A stretch of 64,000 nt of DNA from Anticarsia gemmatalis (lineage: Eukaryota; Arthropoda; Insecta; Lepidoptera; Erebidae), in NCBI RefSeq assembly GCF_050436995.1, contig NC_134754.1, forward strand, positions 2,659,001-2,723,000, written 5' to 3'. The notes below the pieces were generated by a model that saw nothing but the letters and a program-made list of their open reading frames with translations, was not told where the DNA came from and made no database searches. Made by a program: the position numbers and the translations under genes. Shown piece after piece: positions 9,027 to 22,600 of this stretch. The stretch's first letter is position 1. Each line of letters starts with the position of its first letter.

Positions 9027-12000
9027 CCAATAATCACCAACCACAGAATAACATTGAAGCTCATTCTAGCAAACAAAATACCTTGACAGCTGAATCACCG
9101 AACACAATGGAAATCAAGTTCCATTTCCAATCACGTGTCGTGCTTGACCGTACAATAGTATCAGAACAGAATTGAATAGTAAATCTAATCTATCGCTCGA
9201 TATTACCACAATGTTGTGCGTGGAAGCGTTTCATTAATGCACAATGCGAATACCTGTGCGATATTGTGCTTTGGATTTGTAGCGTTTGAGCAATATGTTG
9301 CTTAGTGTGTGGTGAGCTCTTAATAGATTTGTGGTAAGAATGTAATCAATTGTGAATTAAATCTGGGTCTTTTTTATGTTTAAGAAGCCAAAGCAGGTTT
9401 ACTTTTGTGTTAGAATGTTAGTTTTTGTGTTGGAAGGTTAGATTTTGTTGTTTTCACATGTTTCGTTGATAATTAGCTTAATTTAAAGCTGTTGAACATA
9501 ACAATAAATATAATAGATATCATAGTATGTCGTACATAAAACTGTATTTCAGTACAAATGATAAAAACGGATGTGTATCTTAAAATATAGAGCAGACTTT
9601 TGAGTATAGAGTAATGTACGTTATTGTATAAGGGTACATTATTATGAATTGGTGTGTACTTTTATAGTTTTCTGTACACACAATCAAGCAACTACTTAAA
9701 GATTTTAATACAAACACAATAATATACCTCGTCACTGCCGCTTTTGAAATCTTTTAAGCCATCTTTTGTTGCGCAACAAAATGTTGTCACGTGTGTCAAA
9801 GTTATTATGCACAATACGATACACCGTTGATAATAATTAATCGTCAGCTTGACAATTAATTAAGTCGTCATAAACGGACTGATTTACGAGATTCTGTTTG
9901 TGATTATTCTTCAGTTCATAGAATTAGTAACAGTAGTGGTGAAATTATACCTATATTTTGCGTTAATATTATAAATGTGAATATATTAAAAAAAAGTGTG
10001 TTTCATACTCTTATACCGCAAAAACGACACAAATATTTGTAAAATTTGGTAGATAGTTTCTAACCTAAATTAACACATGGGATATTTTTTTATCTCAGGA
10101 AATACCTATTTTTAATTAGCGAGAAGAAGCTAGTAAAATATACTTGTGTAGAGTTATAGGTTGGAGTACATAGCGTAAGTCTTTTTTAAACAATCTTGTT
10201 TATTATTTCATAAGAAAGTTTTTTTCAACATATAAATTGCCTGAATAAAAGTGCCATGAAACTACATCCAGTGCTTTCATTAAGGTTTGTATATTTCATA
10301 TTTCTAGGGCAGGCGTGTATTAAAATATTTTTACGGTTTCAGGCACGGTTTATTAAAGTTTTTACACGTTTAGACATATTTTGTTAATATTTTGAGAAAG
10401 TTTATTTTTTATTATAGTCGCAAATATTGTGAGGATATTTTTTTAAAATTAACACATTTAGTTACGCTAAACTCTGCACAATTTAAAAGAAGCTACGTAA
10501 AATTAGTTGCTTTTTGTTCAAATAGTACTATTTTGTTAGTAAAGTCTTAATCTACCACTCTATTGAGTATTATACAAACTGATACAGCTGTTCGGATGTT
10601 AATATCGGACACATAAAGATGTTTCTCATTTTACAACATTAGTATAGACTAGTATGGATTTTGCCTTCTATTATTCTCGAGCGCGTCGTAACACTAACGG
10701 TTATAAATTATATGTTCGAGAAAAAAATCTATTGGTGAAGAAGAATAATGTAGGAAAAGAGCTAGTCACGATCGAGTAGGATTGTTTCCCCGAAGCTCCC
10801 GTCATTCGCGCCTGACCGCCGATGATGCGCAAGAAATCCTCTCACTGGGATATGTATCAAGATCGTGTTTGCAACACTGCTTGCTGGAAATTGGAAACTT
10901 ATACCGACATATGGTAATATAAATCTATGAGATATATATTTTTACAGAGGGTTAAGATTACCTTCACCCTTTGTAACAATTGATAATCAAGTTTTGATAA
11001 TTTTAGTATTTTGTCGGAAACAAAAAAAATATAGAATAGTTTTACGTTGGATTTTAGTTATTAAACTACTAAATATCATAATAATAGAGCAGTGGGACAG
11101 TAATGAGTTAATCCGATTTAACTAGTTAGTTGAAATAATTAATTTTGCTTTTACAGAGGTACTAACGTTGTATTTGTGAAACATATATGTCAAAAAAATT
11201 AGTAATAGATTCTTCCAGGGTCCCATTAGTAAAGAAAATATACCCTTAACCTACGTAAAGCCCAGCGATAGAAAACTAGGGGTTTGTGATTCGCTCCCTC
11301 GCGCACCAGCGTACACTTCTTGCCAGAAAATTACATTTTTTCCTTAACAAAGAAAATGGAAATACAAAAAAGTGGCTTTTTGTATGATGCTATTCGTTCA
11401 CGCCTATTTGGTGTTTACGAGTTGGAGGCTAATTTGAGTGGTCGGTAGTGTACGGAGGTTCGTTTTTCTTAAGTTTTTCTAGGCAGTACAATACAGTATT
11501 TTTTCGTTGCCGATTTTTTGTAATCGGTTTCCGATTGACCCAGACAGCTTTATGAAGCCGAATGGATCTTACACGTCTATATTTTTTGAAGTGAGTTAGA
11601 ATCAAACTTCATATTATTTTCTATTTATTGTGTAAAAATATCGACTTGTCATATATAATTGCTAACTAATTAACTTTAGTTACATTCAAAACTATAATAT
11701 TTACCTATTTATAAACTTACACATAAAGCTGAGTTGTAGATAAATGCATAAAACAATAATAAATTACATAACAAACTTACCATCCTTTCCTTTAACTTTT
11801 CTATCTACCATACTTTTACTACAAACATAATATTTTAAAAGCAGACCTCCCTATTGACTTTTCAACCTATTTTAAAGCCTCGATAACTTACTTCGACAAC
11901 ATAACTTTCGTTGCAACGTACTATAAATAAGTTTTAAGTGCATGTTATTTAGTACTACAAGATGCATAGGTTCTTTACGGTAGTAGACCTGAATAAATCT

Positions 12001-12410
12001 CGGTAAATCGCCTGAAAAGACGTGTTTTCCTATAAATGGTGCTTTACTTGAAAATATGGATATTGGATGTTGATAAAACAAGTTCTTGAAGTGATTTCCG
12101 TTGTGAATTGAATCGTTGTGATGTTGGTCGTTCTTTATAAATGGGATGATCGTAAATTACTATGGACTTCGTAATAGTAGATTGTATTTATGTTCATAAA
12201 TAGCGCGACTAAATAATTTTAAACTCCAATGTGTAAGTATGTAAACACTTTTTAAATATTATAAACAAACGGTAACGTTAAAACGACACTGGCGGCAGCT
12301 AGTAAGTTGCGATCAAAAATTTCAACATTTTTAAATAATTATAGCGTTTATGCCAGTTTTTAAGTAGATAGCCAATAGCAGTTACTTTTGCTTTGAATAT
12401 TTTAGATATT
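9027..12410. other. AT-rich sequence, no gene seen
   Basis: Stops are frequent in all frames. A short stretch near 10790-10870 is richer in G+C but has no usable frame. No repeat family was recognised. Confidence 0.45.
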
Positions 12411-12475
12411 ATTCTAGGAACCTGCTCCAGTGTAACTTGTGCCGAAACGTCAAAAAAACGAAGATAAAATACATG
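12411..12475. repeat. Dispersed repeat fragment (GTGCCGAAACGTC core)
   Basis: GTGCCGAAACGTC at 12439-12451 is the exact reverse complement of 42922-42934. Both sites have A-rich sequence beside the core and an imperfect GTAACTTGT / GGTTGCATTG neighbourhood. Words like this occur in common lepidopteran repeats as I remember them. Extent is uncertain. Confidence 0.35.
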
Positions 12476-13912
12476 GTCGATATTAATTCTTTCATAATGT
12501 TAAGTAATAATCATGCAAAAAGAAAAAAAAGAATACAGAAAAAACATACCCTAATAGGAAAATTCTCAAAGCATTTTCTCTTAAATCCATCTCAGAGCCT
12601 CTTAGCTGTCAGTCAGCCTCAACACTAATTCTACCACGAGATATACGCAAAAATACGTGTTCATCTTCCTTCCTAATTACGTCTAATTAACGGGCTCAAC
12701 ATCGGGAAAGTGCGTTGTATTACGTGCTCAATGTACAGGGTGTTGTGTGTGGCTATATTTAGTTACGTAATTAAATTGTGATATTATTATCTTGTGGGAG
12801 TTTCTTTCATGTCTTCATTTCATTAATTTTGACTTCTTAAAAATAAAAAGTCGTATAAAGTCGAATGCAAAAAAAAGGAAATTATGCGCTGTTGTTAACT
12901 ATGATTTTAATGTTATGTCACTTTTTCACCGTAGCATTTGATTATTACGTCCTTTCTAAAAATGTTTTAGAAATCTTGATGTTGGTATTTTTTTTTCGTA
13001 AGAGTTCTCAAAAAAATAAGTAATTATAATTTTCATTTTTTGGATTTCATTATTGGCTGACATTAACAAGTATTTACGATACGTAGGTATCGTTTAGTTT
13101 GCTTGATAATCTGGCTTAGACGCTTTACCTCGTGATGTTTAACTAGTCCAGTAGAAAAACACATGAGAAAACACACTGTACGTCTATCCATTCGATATAC
13201 CTAGTGGCCTATATGCGCTTATCCCCGTTTCGGTCAGTGATCCGCACAGATCAACGCCGGTAATCCACCATTAGTGGCCGGCTTACGCACTCGTATCTCG
13301 TTGTATGTTTGTAAATATTAGACCGTTATATAACGCTTTTTGTACCACATTTTTAGAAGGATTTTTGATTAAGTATGAAACATTTTCGTGGTAATTAGAG
13401 GCAAGTTGATTAATGTTATTTATAGACACGTTTTCGGCTTTATAATTATACATAAGAAAGGATAAGGTTAGAATAAGTTGTTTTTTATAAAAATAATATT
13501 ATATTATGATGAATTATATAAAACTAGATGCAGTATTTCGTAAGCCAAATGAACACAGGCATTACAAATTTATTCACGAATATTATTTTTGTGGTCTTAC
13601 ATTTTTCATTTGTGACACTCTGGGAAATGCAAAGAATGTTATTCTTCGTGTTCATTTAGTCAACAACCCGTTTCAGTACTTACCTAAAAATGTATTTAAA
13701 AAGCTATTAGACGTATTTATCGTTATGTTAATTCCGTATATACCTCTAGTTAATTTCACCAAAATAATGCAGCTTGTCTAAAATGTTTAATACAATATCT
13801 ATATAATTCCGTAATTCATCAAAACGCTGTATCATCAAACCGACAGTCCATAAAGCGTCGCTTACAATGTTTTACTTTACATTTCTAAGTTTAATTAAGC
13901 GGTTAAGTGTAG
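12476..13912. other. AT-rich sequence, no gene seen
   Basis: A 91-codon open frame starting ATGATG at 13506 has no recognisable motif and AT-driven codon use, so it is treated as chance. Nothing else stands out. Confidence 0.45.
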
Positions 13913-13950
13913 TATATAAACCCGTTAAGTCTCCTAAGTTAGCGATTAGT
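13913..13950 (+). promoter_or_regulatory. Possible TATA-type core promoter
   Basis: TATATAAA (13913-13920) is followed after about 30 bp by TTAGTGTG, a fair initiator, and then by a locally GC-richer stretch (AAGCGGTGGCGG). The spacing is right for RNA polymerase II. No gene can be followed downstream, so this may be chance. Confidence 0.25.
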
Positions 13951-16077
13951 GTGAGTTACAAGCGGTGGCGGTTTGTGATGTGGCTTTAGGAGGGTAGTTC
14001 TACAGATTAGGTTCAGGTATAAATTATAAGTTAATTAATTTAGAGTTCATTGTTAATACGAAAATTATTTTGGTTTTATTAAATGTACTTACTTAATGCT
14101 TACGTCGAACAATATATTGGCTTCACGGTTTCTTCAATTGGAAAGTGCAAATCCTCAAGCAAGGGATACGACAGCTAGCTTGGTAGTGTAAGTTTAGATT
14201 TAAAAATAAATGCATATATGCGTAACTATTCACTTGAAAACTTAAAATTAAATAATCTTCCTAAGTATTTAGCAACCATGTTGAAACACACAATCTAGCT
14301 TTCCCTGTCTAAATTTCCCATAAAGCCATTCATCTACAAATCACAGCCTTTACCTTTAATTCCCACATCAACAATAAACCCGACACTCGCACGTCACCCC
14401 GAAAATACAACAAGGAATAAAAGAATTTATCGCTCGTTACTTCTACCTTAGATAGTGACTAGCCTGCGGTCCCCATTGGGCAAGGACCGCGTATAAATCC
14501 TGCCCACCTTGCGTACTAACGTTACAATTTACCTACCCGCTATTCCAACAGACTTTGTGCGTCCTGCACTCGCCGGCTTTATGGCCCAATTGAGGTATTA
14601 CCAAGCGGGTTTGTTTATATTTTTTCCGCAACTATGATACAATTCATTTACTGCGGGGCAACTTTGTCTCTTTTATGTTCCCAGTTGAGCCTGTTTTGTT
14701 TATAGTTCTCTTGGATATTGGCTGTATTTTGCACCGTGCGTTTTAGTGCCAGTATTCCTGTACTTGGGAAACAACATTCTTTCAGTACGGTGCAGGAAAA
14801 ATAAAAAAACAGACAGGTGACAAGTGACAGTGCCCGTGACAAAGAAAGGTAAAACATTTTGATGGAGACCTTTGTCCAACAATGGGACAAGATAGTTTTA
14901 TATAAGGTAAGTTTTTATCAGTTGAACTTTAAGACTGAGCATTTCGTACTTTAATGTTGTTTCGGACATTAAGTATATTGACCACTTACATAGCTTGGTA
15001 CACATTAAGACGCGCACTCTCAATGATAAAGTATGATGAACTATCGTCGCTGATATTTGATCGTCGATACAGTTTTGAAACGAAAATCATGTAAGGTTAT
15101 GAGAAATAACATTTCAAAGACCACTTAAAAGTATTATAAATGCTACAGTTTTTGAGGATGGATGTACCTCTATGAATCTATATTTGATAGTCTCTCATTA
15201 AAAAACAACTGGCCCGATTTGGATGAAATTTTGTACACAGATAACCTGAATTACTAGTATATTTTTTACCTCGATAATTTTTTTCACGCTGCAGAAGCTA
15301 GTGATATAGAATACCTTTTAAAATTGTAGTTAAATTTTATAATTTATGTGCTAAAAAGTAATAAAAATAATACGGAGTAGGTACTCTATTTTCCCTTTAA
15401 CACCTTTCAAACCATTTTAAACAAATGGTGTATACACGTAGTACAATAAACTGTACCAGTCTAATCTCACTTAAAAGAGCTCTAGTTTATAAAATGTTCT
15501 TTTTATTCTCGACCAATGTACTACAAGCAACATGAATTGCTTCAATCTAAACTTCAACGTTTTTTTAGTTCACAGTTTTTATTTTAAAAGTTTTCCACTC
15601 GTCAACTTTCTTTGTTAACGTAAAAGTTTTTCGTGTATTACAAAGAGCGAGGAGGTACAAACTTTTTTCGAAATTACTGATTTTTGATAAAACTTTGCGT
15701 TTTATAAATCGTTACTGTATTAATTTATTAAGAAAACGGCAAAATTGAACGCTTACTCAACAGGGAATGCAAATTAAAATGATATCACCCATTACATCCG
15801 ACGACTTATAATACATTGTGTTTTACACAAACTACAAAAATATGTGCATTTTGTTATACAATATCGTATCGATATAAAAAAATACCAACCTTGGATCTAC
15901 ACTCAACGGAAATATTTTCATCTGAATGCCATTAGTCTATTCTCTATATGCATCGATAAAAATCCGCCCAAAGCTATTAGCGTTCTAGTTTTTCATTGTT
16001 CAAATCTTATGTCGTTTGAAGCGATTACAATAGCGCTTTGTGGCAGCTTTTACACTCTTAAATGTTCTGGTGTCGGC
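13951..16077. other. Mostly AT-rich sequence, no gene seen
   Basis: A mildly GC-richer patch lies at 14453-14600 with no convincing exon. A good donor string AAG|GTAAGTTTTT at 14908 is not preceded by a usable frame. Confidence 0.45.
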
Positions 16078-16160
16078 GCGCTCCGAGGTACGCTTTCACG
16101 TTGCGATGCTGAAAGGAGTCACTGTGGTACAATGAGTAGCCGCGGGCCGGATACCGTGAG
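16078..16160 (+). CDS. Candidate short first exon, CpG-rich
   Basis: A CpG-rich patch (GTCGGCGCGCTCCGAGGTAC upstream) contains ATG at 16131, with A at position -3, followed by codons reading MSSRGPDTVR. A possible donor GTGAG|GTGAAAAG follows at 16160/16161. Ten codons cannot be identified. This could equally be a promoter-like CpG patch with an accidental ATG. Confidence 0.2.
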
Positions 16161-16184
16161 GTGAAAAGCGGGATAAATAGCGGA

Positions 16185-16296
16185 TAAAAGTAGTCTTCTT
16201 CTTCTTGTCGTATAGTTAGTGGTCAACCTAGTGTCAAAGTTGTTCAAGCCGCCCGAAGGCCTTTGACGTGACTTAACGACTGTTATTAAAAGTAGT
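16185..16296 (-). mobile_element. 5'-truncated 5S-derived SINE with 10-bp TSD
   Basis: A 92-bp insert (16195-16286) begins CTTCTTCTTCTTGTCGTA like the full copy at 8713 and shares CCTAGTGTCAAAGTTGTT and CCGCCCGAAGGCC. It stops at GACTGTTAT. TAAAAGTAGT occurs exactly on both sides (16185-16194 and 16287-16296) as a target-site duplication. The retained end is the AAG-tail end and the lost part is the 5S-like promoter head. That is what 5' truncation during target-primed reverse transcription gives, and it fixes the SINE's orientation as minus. Confidence 0.85.
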
Positions 16297-17146
16297 TATT
16301 TGGATAGAAAAAGCAAGTGATGAGATTTGCGGTAACAAAGAGTTACTAGTAATCACGCAGTCATTGATACGATATGACAAATTACATTAAGTAAGAATTT
16401 GACCTAGATAAAAAACGTAGCACGAACTATGTCTCTCTCTACTTTTTTTGTGTGATAGCTAAAATCACTCTATTGTTATTTTAAACAAATGCTTAAATTA
16501 GATTTTTTACGGCTTTTTATATTAGAATAGAGAGATTTTTAAACTGAACTACGTTGGTTAACCTGGAGACTCCACACGGATTTGCACAAACCTAACAATA
16601 TACCAGTAAGACAATATATTAATTGATAACTAGTCCCTTATTAATAACTCGACACAAAAGAAACAGAAACGCATTTGCCTAAAAAATATCTTGTTCTACT
16701 TTCAAACACGCTTCCTCCTATACTAAAACGGCACCCTTAAAATCTTATGCATACCATAGTGCGGGCTCAGTATCAAGCTGAAACAGACCCATTCAGCTTG
16801 TAAACACGAGGCCGTCTCGCAATACTGCATGCGAGTTGCTATACTATTCAATGTATACTACCCGCTTTTTGCACCCAAAAGTTTCCTTTGGGAAACTAAC
16901 CAATCAATGGATGCGGTTCTTTTTGTTTTGCTGGCTTTGAACTGGTTGTGAGGGTGATGCGTGCTTCTTTGTTTTGTTGATTGAAGGGATATAGTAGACA
17001 CAGTTAGGAACTTATTGTCGTGTTATGAAGTAACAAGTATGCTACTAGTTTTAGCCGTAAAGTGTAGAAAATAGATTGATAGAAAATGTCTGCCAAATAA
17101 AGTAGGTATATGATTTTGGTGAACGTGTTTTTGCTATATTTGTACA

Positions 17147-17275
17147 CCATTGACTATCTAGAATTTTGTATGACAATCTGATCAGCGCCTCTAGCGGGTG
17201 TCATCCGAACTATTTTTGCAGTACGTTTTAAATGTCAAACTATCGATACTTGATAGTAGCAGAAAATCGTGCTAC
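17147..17275 (+). mobile_element. Inverted-repeat element family A, copy 2
   Basis: The core GCGCCTCTAGCGGGTG (from about 17186) is followed by GAACTATTTTTGCAGTAC, TTTAAATGTCAAACTATCGA and GATAGTAGCAGAAAATCGTG. The left end is degraded compared with the copy at 19467. There is no coding sequence. Confidence 0.7.
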
Positions 17276-17487
17276 TGATTTAATTTTTATTAGTATTTGT
17301 AAAACAGTGAGACATGCCTATATCTTCGCCGCATGTAGTTTACCGTATTATACGTAAATTTGAAACACAAATAACAATGTCATGCCAATACTTGACAAGT
17401 AATTACACAGTCATTTGATCTCAAACAGGCGAGCACAGCCGCATATCTGTCTGATGACGTCATTAACATCATTATTAACGGGTCCCT

Positions 17488-17682
17488 GTGAACACACGAC
17501 TAACGACTATGACTACCACCTGCCTGTATTTACGAGATGTTATGGAACAACTGATGGAAGTTACTGCCTACTGCAAAGATAATACTCTGGAAATTTTAGA
17601 CACCTTGTGTTGCAAAGGAGGTGATATTGGGAAAAAAAGCGTTTTGATCTATTCGAAACTTTGGCAGTACATTTTCCTGTGA
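17488..17682 (+). other. 64-codon ORF of uncertain status
   Basis: A short frame includes LYLRDVMEQLMEVTAYCKDN and several cysteines. It has fewer AT-driven codons than most chance frames here. No splice sites or domain support it. It is recorded because its composition is less random than its neighbours. Confidence 0.12.
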
Positions 17683-18560
17683 AGCTATAAATTGCAATTG
17701 CTACCTGTAAATGTAAAGCAGTTTAAAAATTTGAATTTGCTTTGCCGTCCATCTTGACAAACTTCATGTACCTACAACCTACTACCTACCTACCTAAAAG
17801 TAGCAGAATAGTTATTATTTTGAAAAACTGTTTTTGCTATAGGGGCTAATTGGCTGGAGTAAATAACGTAACATAAATTAATTTTGACCCTGTCTTTCTT
17901 CAATTTTGTACATGTAAGGGGTTTAAAATAAAATTCGATCTTAAATACTGTAATCATCAGACAACGTACAACTACACGCAAAGCGAAAAGTAGCCAAAGA
18001 AGGGGAGAGTGAACTAAAACGATTTTATCGATACCACGTCAAAATGTCAGAGTAAAGTAAAAAGGATTGTATTGCATTTTTATCCTGTGACCCTAAGCTC
18101 GCCTAATCCAATATATACTATCACCGCTTTAAAAAAGATTCGCGGAAGATCCTGAAGGGTCAAAGTACGTTATGGTTTCACGATCCCAGCTCATTGGTCT
18201 TATTTAGAAGCGAGGAGCGGAGATCTACTATTTTGAAAAACATCAGCAATCTGTAGGTTGAACAAGTTTATTTTCTCACACCTTTATCAACACATACAAC
18301 ACAAACACATCTTCAAAATATAACAAAAATTGCATCAAGTGAATCCAGAAAACATAAATAATAAATGTTGGCCCAGTTTTACATCACAATGAAGTATAAA
18401 ACAGCGCAAGTTTTTATTAACTACTGTACTTATAATGTACACACATTAATAGAAGTTCATATGTGATTTTCTCTTTCCAGTAAGAATGTATCCACGTCCT
18501 CTTTTCCCTTGTTCCCGTGTCTAGTGTAAAACAATCGTAAATATTGAATGAGCTCCTTAC

Positions 18561-18604
18561 CTCCAGACAGACGCAGCTGCGACCGTCGCCGTGTGATATG
18601 CACT
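18561..18604 (-). promoter_or_regulatory. Candidate Inr plus short first exon
   Basis: The minus strand has TCAGT (plus-strand ACTGA 18602-18606) followed by a CpG-rich 44 nt (CACGGCGACGGTCGCAGCTG) and a consensus donor CTGGAG|GTAAGG at 18561/18560. This layout fits a short noncoding first exon. Read as coding, one frame gives cysteine-rich ISHGDGRSCVCLE, but the acceptor side is poor. Confidence 0.25.
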
Positions 18605-19466
18605 GATTTTGTGTTTATGTCCCACACTTTACTCGCGTTACACGAGTTATTGCCGTGCCGATTTTTTGTGTAAGTTATTTTTGATACGTTAATAATTTTG
18701 TCAAAATTATGCAGGGAAATAAATATCTAGATATTGTTAACGCACTGCACGGTCTGCGTTTGAGTTAGGTAAAGAGATTTAAGAGTTGATTCTTGTTAAA
18801 ATGTACCGCATGTTTGATCTTGAATCTTTTACTATCTTTATGAAATGCATTCTATGGCTTAACTGTGAAATTGTTGCAGACAGAATTTGTGTATCCTTTC
18901 AATATCGCATCTATTTCAAAAGGGTTTAAAAAAATCCACTTTATTCCACTACAACACAGTTGCTGTAAATAAACACTACGATGAAACCCAAACACGTCTC
19001 CCACAACATACATTTACATCGAACCCTTCTATGAAAACCTGCAGCCATTCCCTAGAGAATACCTTTCACGTGCACTCAAATGTACTCTGTAGATAGCACC
19101 CATTTAAAATAGGTATTCGTACCTGTGTGACCTCGCTTGAGGCCACTGTCAGATGAAGGGCGCGCCTGAAAACAAGCTGGCTAATTAATAAATACAATTA
19201 AATTGTTTCGCGGAAAGGACCTTTTGTATTTACATGGAAAACAGAACATACTCGTGGATGGGACAGGGCTGGATTTTTTAAGGGTTGAGTAGAATGTTAG
19301 GATTAAAATAATGCTTTTTAGAAGTACTAAAATTCATTTTTTTACCGAGCATAAATGTTAGTGGAAAGTATTAAACAATGTTTTTGCTTTCGAATTTTAC
19401 AGACCTAGCATTACAAAAAACTAATTACACTTTACCAGCGATTTGAATTCGAGACCTCGTGACCGC

Positions 19467-19634
19467 TTGATTCTCCACTACTATCAACTACCGACAACCG
19501 GCTATCTTTCGAAAAATGTTATAAGACAATTTAATCAGCGCCTCTAACGGGCGTTGTAGAAACTATTTTGGTAGTACATTTTAAATGTCAACCTCTTGAT
19601 ATTCGATGGTTTCAATTGTAGAGAATAGTGCTAC
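19467..19634 (+). mobile_element. Inverted-repeat element family A, copy 3
   Basis: This is one of the more complete copies. The left end GATTCTCCACTACTATCAAC and right end (GTAGAGAATAGTGCTAC) are imperfect inverted repeats. Between them lie CCGACAACCGGCTATC, the core GCGCCTCTAACGGGCG and TACATTTTAAATGTCAACCT. There is no coding sequence. Confidence 0.75.
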
Positions 19635-22600
19635 AATAGTCGTATAAACTATTACTATCACAGAGGCAGTCAAAGCTCTAAGCTAGTTGCAACAATTGCA
19701 ATCAAACACATTTTGAGGTTTACCTGAATTAATGCTAGTTCACTGCACTTTATGCTAGTTTCTAGTTAGTAAATTTATACTACAACTGTGTATAGTATTT
19801 ACTCCAAGTTACTGTTCTGTTGAACTTAGATTAAGGTCACAGTAGTTAATGTAGACTAAACTGGGAAACAAGAGATCTAAGTCAGTGTGGTTTCTTGTTG
19901 CACAAACATGTATACTAAACGTATATAACATATTATTATTCTAATGTCATATCTACAAGGTACCCAGCATTACCTTGTCCCTAAAAGTGTTTGGCTAAAT
20001 AAGCTTTATGCAGTTCACATTTTGTGTTAACCAAAGCCACTGCAATGTTTTGATTGATTTTTGGCTAAAAAATCTTTTTAAGCATGCTGTTTGAAATAAA
20101 ATGCAGACGAAAATACTATAGCGTACCAAATACCAAGAAAAAAACTTGAGACATAAGAAGAAATAACAGCCCATTCATTGAATTGAGCATCGTCTGAAAT
20201 TAATCTACTCTTAAAACAAAATAAAACTTAGCTGGAGGTCTCGATAAGGCACAATTTGACTCAGAAATTACGAAGTAAGAAACGAAATACTTGTAACTGG
20301 CCACACAAACATAAAACTTCTCACATTCAGTCGCCAGGCTATTATGTGACGTCATAGAAAGTAACGTGCTAATAACGTAGAATGTCTACAGTTGCATTGT
20401 TGCAACGATATTACTGGAATGTATATTAATTAAAATACTAATGAAATAAAATGTTACATTTAAAGAATTTTAGCATGAATACTGAATATTTTTTAAGTTT
20501 TGTTAATTTACTGTATTCTGTATTAATACTGCTTTCGGTAACTGTTTCAGTGTTAAAACAACTTTGAACTACTTAGCCAAATAAGTTTATTGCACACGTA
20601 TCTCCTACCTCAGGATACAAGATAAAGGGATAGCTAATGCGTTCTAAACTAATTCACTACCGCTAATGCTGGCTAACTTTAAAAAGCTGCGCTATAAAAT
20701 ATATTTTTTACTTTCTATTGATACAAGTACTAATACAAAAACCATAGTACTATCTACCTTACATACCTCAATAGGAACAGCTACAAGTGTTAAATATTAT
20801 TTGAACCAAAATTTTCTTGCGATTCATTTTCAAGCTCTTTATAAATACGTGTCGCTTCTTATTATAATTTACTGTGCCCTCTCACCAACCTTAACAACAC
20901 CTAAATCACATTTACCAATATAGACTTCTAACCAAAACTTTTAATACGAATCCCGTGATTCATTCTAAAATGACGTCTGTGAAAGTTGTTCGGGATGTCC
21001 TTTGGGACCGGTTGCATCCCCACATCCGCACCCTCCAGTATTATTTGTCTTCCGCTCCGACCGAGACCAAACACGAATCGATTCCAGTCTCTGTATACAA
21101 TTATATTCGTCTTCTTGGTTTGAGAAGTTAGTTTAGAAGAAAAATAGTTATAATATACTATTTATATTAAGATTTAGTATTATGATATGGAAGTTTACGA
21201 AAAATTGTGAGAATCCATTTAAATGACATCCTTATGTAAAGTCTTTTAATAATTTTTTACCATGTCATATTATTACGATAAAGATAAAATAATTACTAAA
21301 ATCGATGGCAATCGGATAGTTGGATGGAAAGAAGTTTATTTTTCAGGCAGGTAAATAATCTAAGAGAAAAAATACGATAAAATTAACACCTGTAAATGTT
21401 TTCAGTTAATACATATTTTTAAATTAAAATCAACCTTCCATGTAACATTTACTCCGTGACTTACAAATGCGAAACACGGATAAATTCCACGTCCTAGTTT
21501 CGGTTAGGTATGCAAGCACTCAATATGAAAACAGCTTGTTTATTTAGGTAGTGTACGACCGAAATAAATTGTTTACCAATAGACTAGAAAATCGTTTCGG
21601 GGAATACTTCAGGGTGACTTTGCATTGAAGTTACGATAGGTCAAATGCTTTACGTTTTTTTGGTTATAAATATTGCTTAGTGCTTTGATTCCCAGTTAAG
21701 ATCAATAATATTATTAGGCAAAAACTAGCAGCGTTATGGTAAGGAGTCTTGGTACATATTTGTTTAACTTAAATTATTTTTGTATATTCGTTTCCCGAGG
21801 TCACAGAAGATAGTAACACTAAATTTATTCATCGTGCTGTAGTTGTAAAATAACCTTTGTACATACAACCTCAGTAACCATTGATTGGTAATAGCTAAAA
21901 TTCAACGAAAGGTATTGCTTCACTTTCCCAAACTACCAATTTTAGTTTTAGCTAACATTTTTGCCAGCAAACTCACACTACACCCAACATTTTCTCGCAA
22001 AAATCAAATTTCAACTTTCGTGAAAACTTGTCGTTTCTTTATTTTCCTACTTAACAATTTGTTACCTTCCCACCTTATACTGGAATTGTTCTGCCGGTTG
22101 AACATACGAATATATTGGAAAAGTTAACGGGAATACGTACAGTTGCATTCGTTTGTAACGTTGTACAGAAGTGGAAAATCGTCAAAGTTAAATTGGAGAT
22201 CACTATCGCACTAGGATTTGAATGCGAGATTTTATCCGTGAATAGGTGTACTTGTTTATACTGATATACAATGGTTTCTTGGGTTTTGTGGCACTAATTT
22301 AATCCAATGAAGTTGAAATTCTATTGTAATGATTTTAGTGTTTAAAGTGCAGGTCTATCACCAAAAAACCCACTCTGCGTGTTTAACAAATCATTATTAA
22401 ACAAGATTAATAAGACACATATTTATAAAATAAACATTAAAAGCTAGCTTCTTTAAGAGCCTATTAAATATTAGCTAGCCTTAAAAGTCTGTAATGTTAC
22501 TGATCAATTATAGACCTATCAGATCCGGAGTTTGATTCAATTTTCTTTGGTATTCTTTTTTACAACTGGATCACTCTACCTTTTAAAAAGTTGATATTCC

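Noticed and set aside
12730..12745. TACAGGGTGTTG, resembling a mariner end
   Set aside because: No inverted partner end within several kb.
13506..13781. 91-codon frame starting ATGATG
   Set aside because: AT-driven residues, no family match, no signals.
19440..19466. B-box-like GGTCTCGAATTC on the minus strand
   Set aside because: No A box at the right distance, and it abuts an inverted-repeat element.
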